Below are positions 60,587 through 64,000 of a stretch of 64,000 bases of DNA, piece by piece. The notes under the pieces were generated by a model. That model did no database searches. It was not told the DNA's origin and saw only the letters and a program-made list of their open reading frames with translations. The DNA is from Micromonospora sp. C31. Its GTDB lineage: Bacteria; Actinomycetota; Actinomycetes; Mycobacteriales; Micromonosporaceae. The stretch is from NCBI RefSeq assembly GCF_018070575.1, contig NZ_JAGPXN010000002.1, positions 124,001 to 188,000 on the forward strand. The letters run 5' to 3'. A program made the position numbers and the translations under genes. How positions within the stretch are numbered: position 1 is the stretch's first letter; each line of letters begins with the position of its first letter.

Positions 60587-62376
60587 GACGGCTTGCTCGT
60601 CAGGGAGGTGTCCTCCTCCTGCGGCTCCTGGCCGTGCGCCCGGATCCGGTCGATGATCGCCGAGGTGGACCGGTCGGGGACGTACCCGAGGGTGCGCACC
60701 TGCCCGCCGAGGCGGCGCACCAGCGGCGCCTCCGGCACCATCTCCGGCGGGTAGTCGCCGCCCTTGACGTACACGTCGGGACGGACCGTCTCGATCAGCT
60801 CCGCCGGGGAGTCCGCCTCGAAGACCACCACGTGGTCGACGCAGGCCAGCGCGGCGAGCAGGGCGGTGCGGTCCTCGACCGGGTTCACCGGCCGGTCCGG
60901 GCCCTTCAGCCGGCGTACGCTGCCGTCGGAGTTGACGGCGACCACCAGCAGGTCGCCGAGCGCGCGGGCCTGCTCCAGGTAGCGCACGTGGCCCCGGTGC
61001 AGCACGTCGAAGCAACCGTTGGTGAAGACGACCGCCCGGCCCGCCCGGCGGTGTTCCGCGACGATCGCGGCCAGCTCGTCGGTGCCGACCAGGCCCCGGT
61101 GGCCGGCCCGCCGGACCGGTGCGTCCAGCGCGACGAGCAGGTCCTCCCGGCGGCACACGCAGGTGCCGGTGTCCGAGACGGTGATGGTCGCGGCGAGCTG
61201 GGCCAGCTGGGCGGCGGTGGGCAGCGGCGCGTCGGCGGCCAACGCGAGCGTCATCGCCGCCAGGTACGCGTCGCCCGCGCCGACCGCGTGGCTGGCCGGC
61301 ACCGGGGTGCTGTGGCTGCGCCGGGGCTCGCCGTCCGCCCCGCCGACCACCGCGCCGTCGGTGTCCAGGGTCACCGCCACCACGTCCGCGCCGGTGTGCG
61401 CGCGCAGCTCGGCGAGGCGGGACTCGGCGAGCACGGCCCGGTCGACGCCCTCGCCGACCGTGGCGTTGACGGTGACGCCGGTGCCGGTCACGGTGAGCCC
61501 GTCCCCGGTCATCGCCACCCGGCCCTCGCCGGCCGTCGGCTCGCCGGTGGCTCCGAGACCGGCGCGGGGGGCGTCCTGGTGCGGGCCCGCGCCGCCCGGG
61601 GAGACGCCCACCGTGAGCTCGGAGGGCCCGTCGGCCGGGTCGCCGTCGGGGTGGTCCAGGTGCAACCCGGTGCCGGGCGCCGGCCGGGCACCGGCGGCCC
61701 GGGCGAGCAGCCGGGTCGCCTCGGCGAAGCTGGGCGTCACCACGGTCGGAGCCAGGCCGCGCCAGTCGGCCAGGTCGTGGGCGTCCAGCGCGACGGTCGC
61801 GTACCGCTCCCGGTGGGACACCAGCCAGGCGCGCACGGCAGCGGGCAGTGCGCCCAGGCCGTAGTCGCAGACCACCAGGGTGGGCGCCGCGCCGCCGGCG
61901 GCGCGCAGCTCCTCGGTGGCGCAGTCCAACGCGGTGAGCAACCGGGCCACCCCGTCGTCGTCGAGCGCGTCGTCGGCGTCGCCGGAGTCCTCCCGGAGCA
62001 GGATCTGGTTGCCCGCCAGCATGCGCCGCTTCACCGGCGTGGGCCGGCCGGGCTGGGCGACCGTACGGTCCCAGACGGTGGCCCGGTCCAGACAGTCGTG
62101 CAGCTCGTCACCGGCGACGTCCGCGCCGACCGGTGCCACCAGCACCGCCCGGCCCCCGAGCGCGGCGACGTTGACGGCGGTGTTCGCCGCCCCGCCGGCC
62201 GCGGAGATCCGCCGGCGCAGGGTGAGGACCGGGGCGGGCGCCTCCCGGCAGAGCCGGTCGGACTCGGCGAACCGCCACTCGTCGAGCATGGCGTCACCGA
62301 CGACCAGGACGGGACGCCCCAGCCAGCCCTCCACCACCGCGGCGAGCCGGCGCTGTTCCGCTGCTCCTCCTGCCAT
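60583..62376 (-). CDS. hldE: HldE-like bifunctional sugar kinase / nucleotidyltransferase
   Basis: About 597 aa from the ATG at 62376 (MAGGAAEQRRLAAVV); longer starts exist, none with a strong ribosome site. N-terminal PfkB/ribokinase domain: PVLVVGDAMLDEWRFAESDRLCREAPAPVLTLRRRISAAGGAANTAVNVAALGG and the catalytic HAVGAGDAYLAAM (G-A-G-D). About 95 low-complexity residues interrupt it (roughly 235-330). C-terminal cytidylyltransferase-like domain: VVFTNGCFDVLHRGHVRYLEQAR (HxGH) and SDGSVRRLKGPDRPVNPVEDR. In Gram-negatives HldE makes ADP-heptose. Whether sugar identity is heptose here is inference; the GT9 neighbour supports it. Confidence 0.88.
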   Translation of the reverse strand: MAGGAAEQRRLAAVVEGWLGRPVLVVGDAMLDEWRFAESDRLCREAPAPVLTLRRRISAAGGAANTAVNVAALGGRAVLVAPVGADVAGDELHDCLDRATVWDRTVAQPGRPTPVKRRMLAGNQILLREDSGDADDALDDDGVARLLTALDCATEELRAAGGAAPTLVVCDYGLGALPAAVRAWLVSHRERYATVALDAHDLADWRGLAPTVVTPSFAEATRLLARAAGARPAPGTGLHLDHPDGDPADGPSELTVGVSPGGAGPHQDAPRAGLGATGEPTAGEGRVAMTGDGLTVTGTGVTVNATVGEGVDRAVLAESRLAELRAHTGADVVAVTLDTDGAVVGGADGEPRRSHSTPVPASHAVGAGDAYLAAMTLALAADAPLPTAAQLAQLAATITVSDTGTCVCRREDLLVALDAPVRRAGHRGLVGTDELAAIVAEHRRAGRAVVFTNGCFDVLHRGHVRYLEQARALGDLLVVAVNSDGSVRRLKGPDRPVNPVEDRTALLAALACVDHVVVFEADSPAELIETVRPDVYVKGGDYPPEMVPEAPLVRRLGGQVRTLGYVPDRSTSAIIDRIRAHGQEPQEEDTSLTSKPS

Positions 62377-62518
62377 GCCGTCCCGGGTCCCCAGGGGCAT
62401 CCGGGCCAAACCTGCCGCCACCGGGGACGGGTGGCACACCTGCCGCCCCCGGGACGGGGTTTCGGGCACCGGGCCCCGGGAAGGGACGGACGGAACCCCG
62501 GAGAGGAGAGACACCGAG

Positions 62519-63079
62519 ATGGCAGTGACGACACTTCAGGGCAAGCGGATCGCGTTCCTGGCCGCCGACGGCGTCGAGGAGGTCGAGTACGTCCAGCCCC
62601 GCGAGGCGGTGGAGCAGGCAGGCGCCACCGTGGAGCTGGTCTCGCTCAGGCCCGGCACCATCCAGTCCTTCAACCACCTGGACCAGTCCGGGACGTACGA
62701 CGTGGACGTGACCGCGGCCGACGCGGACGCCGGCGGCTACGACGCGCTGGTGCTGCCCGGCGGGGTGGCCAACCCGGACTTCCTGCGGGCCGACCCGGAC
62801 GCGGTGCGTTTCGTCAGGGCGTTCTTCGACGCCGGCAAGCCGGTCGGGGTGATCTGCCACGGGCCGTGGACGCTGATCGAGGCGGACGTGGTGCGGGGCC
62901 GCCGCGTCACGTCCTGGCCCAGCCTGCGCACCGACCTGACCAACGCCGGCGCGACGTGGGTCGACGAGCAGGTCGTCACGGACGGTGGACTGGTCAGCAG
63001 CCGCAAGCCGGACGACCTGCCGGCCTTCTGTGCCAGGATCGTCGAGGAGTTCGCCGGGGGCGCGCACCTGTCCCGCTGA
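62519..63079 (+). CDS. DJ-1/PfpI family protein
   Basis: A 186-aa protein, GGAGAGGAGAGA upstream of the ATG. It shows the DJ-1/PfpI fold: GKRIAFLAADGVEEVEYVQPREAVEQAG (Glu partner of the nucleophile), DALVLPGGVANPDFLRADPDAVRFV and the nucleophile elbow VGVICHGPW with Cys about 115 and adjacent His. The general-stress YraA/YhbO branch. It likely acts as a deglycase, chaperone or peptidase-like stress protein. Confidence 0.93.
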   Translation: MAVTTLQGKRIAFLAADGVEEVEYVQPREAVEQAGATVELVSLRPGTIQSFNHLDQSGTYDVDVTAADADAGGYDALVLPGGVANPDFLRADPDAVRFVRAFFDAGKPVGVICHGPWTLIEADVVRGRRVTSWPSLRTDLTNAGATWVDEQVVTDGGLVSSRKPDDLPAFCARIVEEFAGGAHLSR

Positions 63080-63083
63080 CCGT

Positions 63084-63133
63084 CGTCGGTCGTCGGGTCG
63101 GTGGTCCGCAGCGCCACCGACCCGCGACCGACG
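63084..63133 (+). terminator. Hairpin terminator after the DJ-1 gene
   Basis: A 20-bp stem with a single bulged base (CGTCGGTCG-T-CGGGTCGGTGG with its complement at 63114-63133) and a 9-base loop, directly after the DJ-1 stop. Confidence 0.65.
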
Positions 63134-63186
63134 AGGTGCACGCCGCTCCTCGCGCATGTCCCGGGTGAGCGGGGAAAGGAGGCGGG

Positions 63187-64000
63187 ATGGACACGCAAGC
63201 CCCGACGCTCGACGGGCGGCAGATCCGGCTGCTCATGTTCGGCCTGATGACCGGCATGCTGCTGGCCGCGCTCGACCAGACCATCGTCGGCACCGCGCTG
63301 CCGACCATCGTCGGCGAGCTGGGCGGGATCAACCACTACTCGTGGGTGGTGACCGCGTACCTGCTCGCCTCCACGGCCTCGACGCCGCTCTACGGCAAGA
63401 TGGCCGACCTGTACGGGCGACGCCCCGTCTTCCTCTTCTCCATCGGCACGTTCCTGCTCGGCTCGCTGCTGGCCGGCCTGTCGCAGGACATGACCCAGCT
63501 CATCGTCACCCGGGGGATCCAGGGCCTCGGCGCCGGTGGCCTGATGACGCTCGCGTTCACCATCATCTCGGACGTGGTGTCGCCCCGGGAGCGCGGACGC
63601 TACCAGGGCCTGTTCGGGGCGGTCTTCGGCCTCTCCTCGGTCGCCGGCCCACTGGTCGGTGGCTACTTCGCCGAGACCGACTGGCGGTGGATCTTCTACA
63701 TCAACCTGCCGCTGGGGATCCTGGCGATCCTCGTGTGCTCCCGGGTGCTGCGGCTGATCCCGTTCACCCGGCGCGACCACTCGATCGACTGGCTCGGCGC
63801 GGCGCTGCTGGTCGCCGGGGTGAGCTGCCTGCTGCTGGCGCTGAGCTGGGGCGGCAACGAGTACGCCTGGGGCTCCGGGGTGATCGTCGGCCTCTTCGTC
63901 GCGGGTACGGTGCTCGGCGTGGCCTTCGTGCTCCAGGAGGCCCGGGTGGCCGAGCCGATCCTGCCGCTGCGGCTGTTCCGCAGCGCCACGTTCGCGCTGG
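63187..64000 (+). CDS. DHA2-type MFS multidrug exporter (partial, runs off the window)
   Basis: The first 271 residues of a larger protein (about 500 aa expected). AAAGGAGG lies five bases upstream of the ATG. The 14-helix DHA2/EmrB-QacA features are clear: MLLAALDQTIVGTALPTIVGEL (motif D1), YGKMADLYGRRPVFLF (motif A), RGIQGLGAGGLMTLAF and the antiporter motif C GAVFGLSSVAGPLVGGYF, then WRWIFYINLPLGILAIL. It should export drugs with protons in exchange. No TetR/MarR regulator is visible before the window ends. Confidence 0.93.
   Translation, partial: MDTQAPTLDGRQIRLLMFGLMTGMLLAALDQTIVGTALPTIVGELGGINHYSWVVTAYLLASTASTPLYGKMADLYGRRPVFLFSIGTFLLGSLLAGLSQDMTQLIVTRGIQGLGAGGLMTLAFTIISDVVSPRERGRYQGLFGAVFGLSSVAGPLVGGYFAETDWRWIFYINLPLGILAILVCSRVLRLIPFTRRDHSIDWLGAALLVAGVSCLLLALSWGGNEYAWGSGVIVGLFVAGTVLGVAFVLQEARVAEPILPLRLFRSATFAL

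Overview
The window is high-GC actinobacterial DNA, most likely from Micromonospora or a close relative in the Micromonosporaceae. This rests on the very high GC at third codon positions and on gene content: an acs / Fic-like / HAD-IB / Ssd-Tad pilus / DEAD-MZB helicase / proton pyrophosphatase / topA order, an MFS-thymidylate kinase fusion followed by holB and ricT, twin M6 metalloproteases and a CBM2 cellulase behind a CebR-type operator. The genus is an inference from recognised families; no database was searched.

Layout. 1-9 kb: a secreted vanadium-haloperoxidase/PAP2-type protein, a LuxR-type regulator, a lipoprotein and two tandem secreted immune inhibitor A-type M6 proteases, mostly as single units separated by strong hairpins. 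9-14 kb: acs diverges from a degenerate Fic-like protein, followed by a HAD-IB phosphatase and a decayed tyrosine recombinase remnant. 14.8-20.4 kb: a compact Tad/Flp pilus operon (ssd, tadA, tadB, tadC, a pilin-like DUF4244-type peptide and two TadE-type minor pilins) with start/stop overlaps. 20.6-29.4 kb: a LURP-one-like protein, a 68-aa protein behind a second CebR-like box, the DEAD/MZB helicase, a STAS/anti-sigma ATPase pair, hppA and two small genes leading to topA.

29.7-45.8 kb: topA, a DUF559 nuclease-fold gene bracketed by two related palindromic hairpins, a sugar-lactone oxidase / TetR / PLP-enzyme group, then the replication and nucleotide block tmk-fusion / holB, a three-gene YbaB plus ESX-like insertion, ricT, a P-loop kinase that overlaps a convergent membrane metallophosphoesterase, and tRNA-Thr(CGU). 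46-54.7 kb: GH5 cellulase, YdcF-like protein, GT2 enzyme, an RCC1-repeat secreted protein, an FGGY kinase and a multicopper oxidase. 55-64 kb: VOC protein, SRPBCC protein, MFS fragment, PNPOx-like protein, DUF2231 membrane protein, Hsp20, then GT9 / GT2 / HldE-like genes suggesting a heptose-type glycoconjugate, a DJ-1/PfpI protein and the start of a DHA2 drug exporter cut by the window edge.

Most of this is conserved chromosomal core. The parts most worth attention are the YbaB/WXG-like/YxxxD trio between holB and ricT, the hairpin-bracketed DUF559 gene, the Fic-like protein that keeps an inhibitory-helix motif but has lost its active site, and the second CebR-like box in front of a 68-aa protein.
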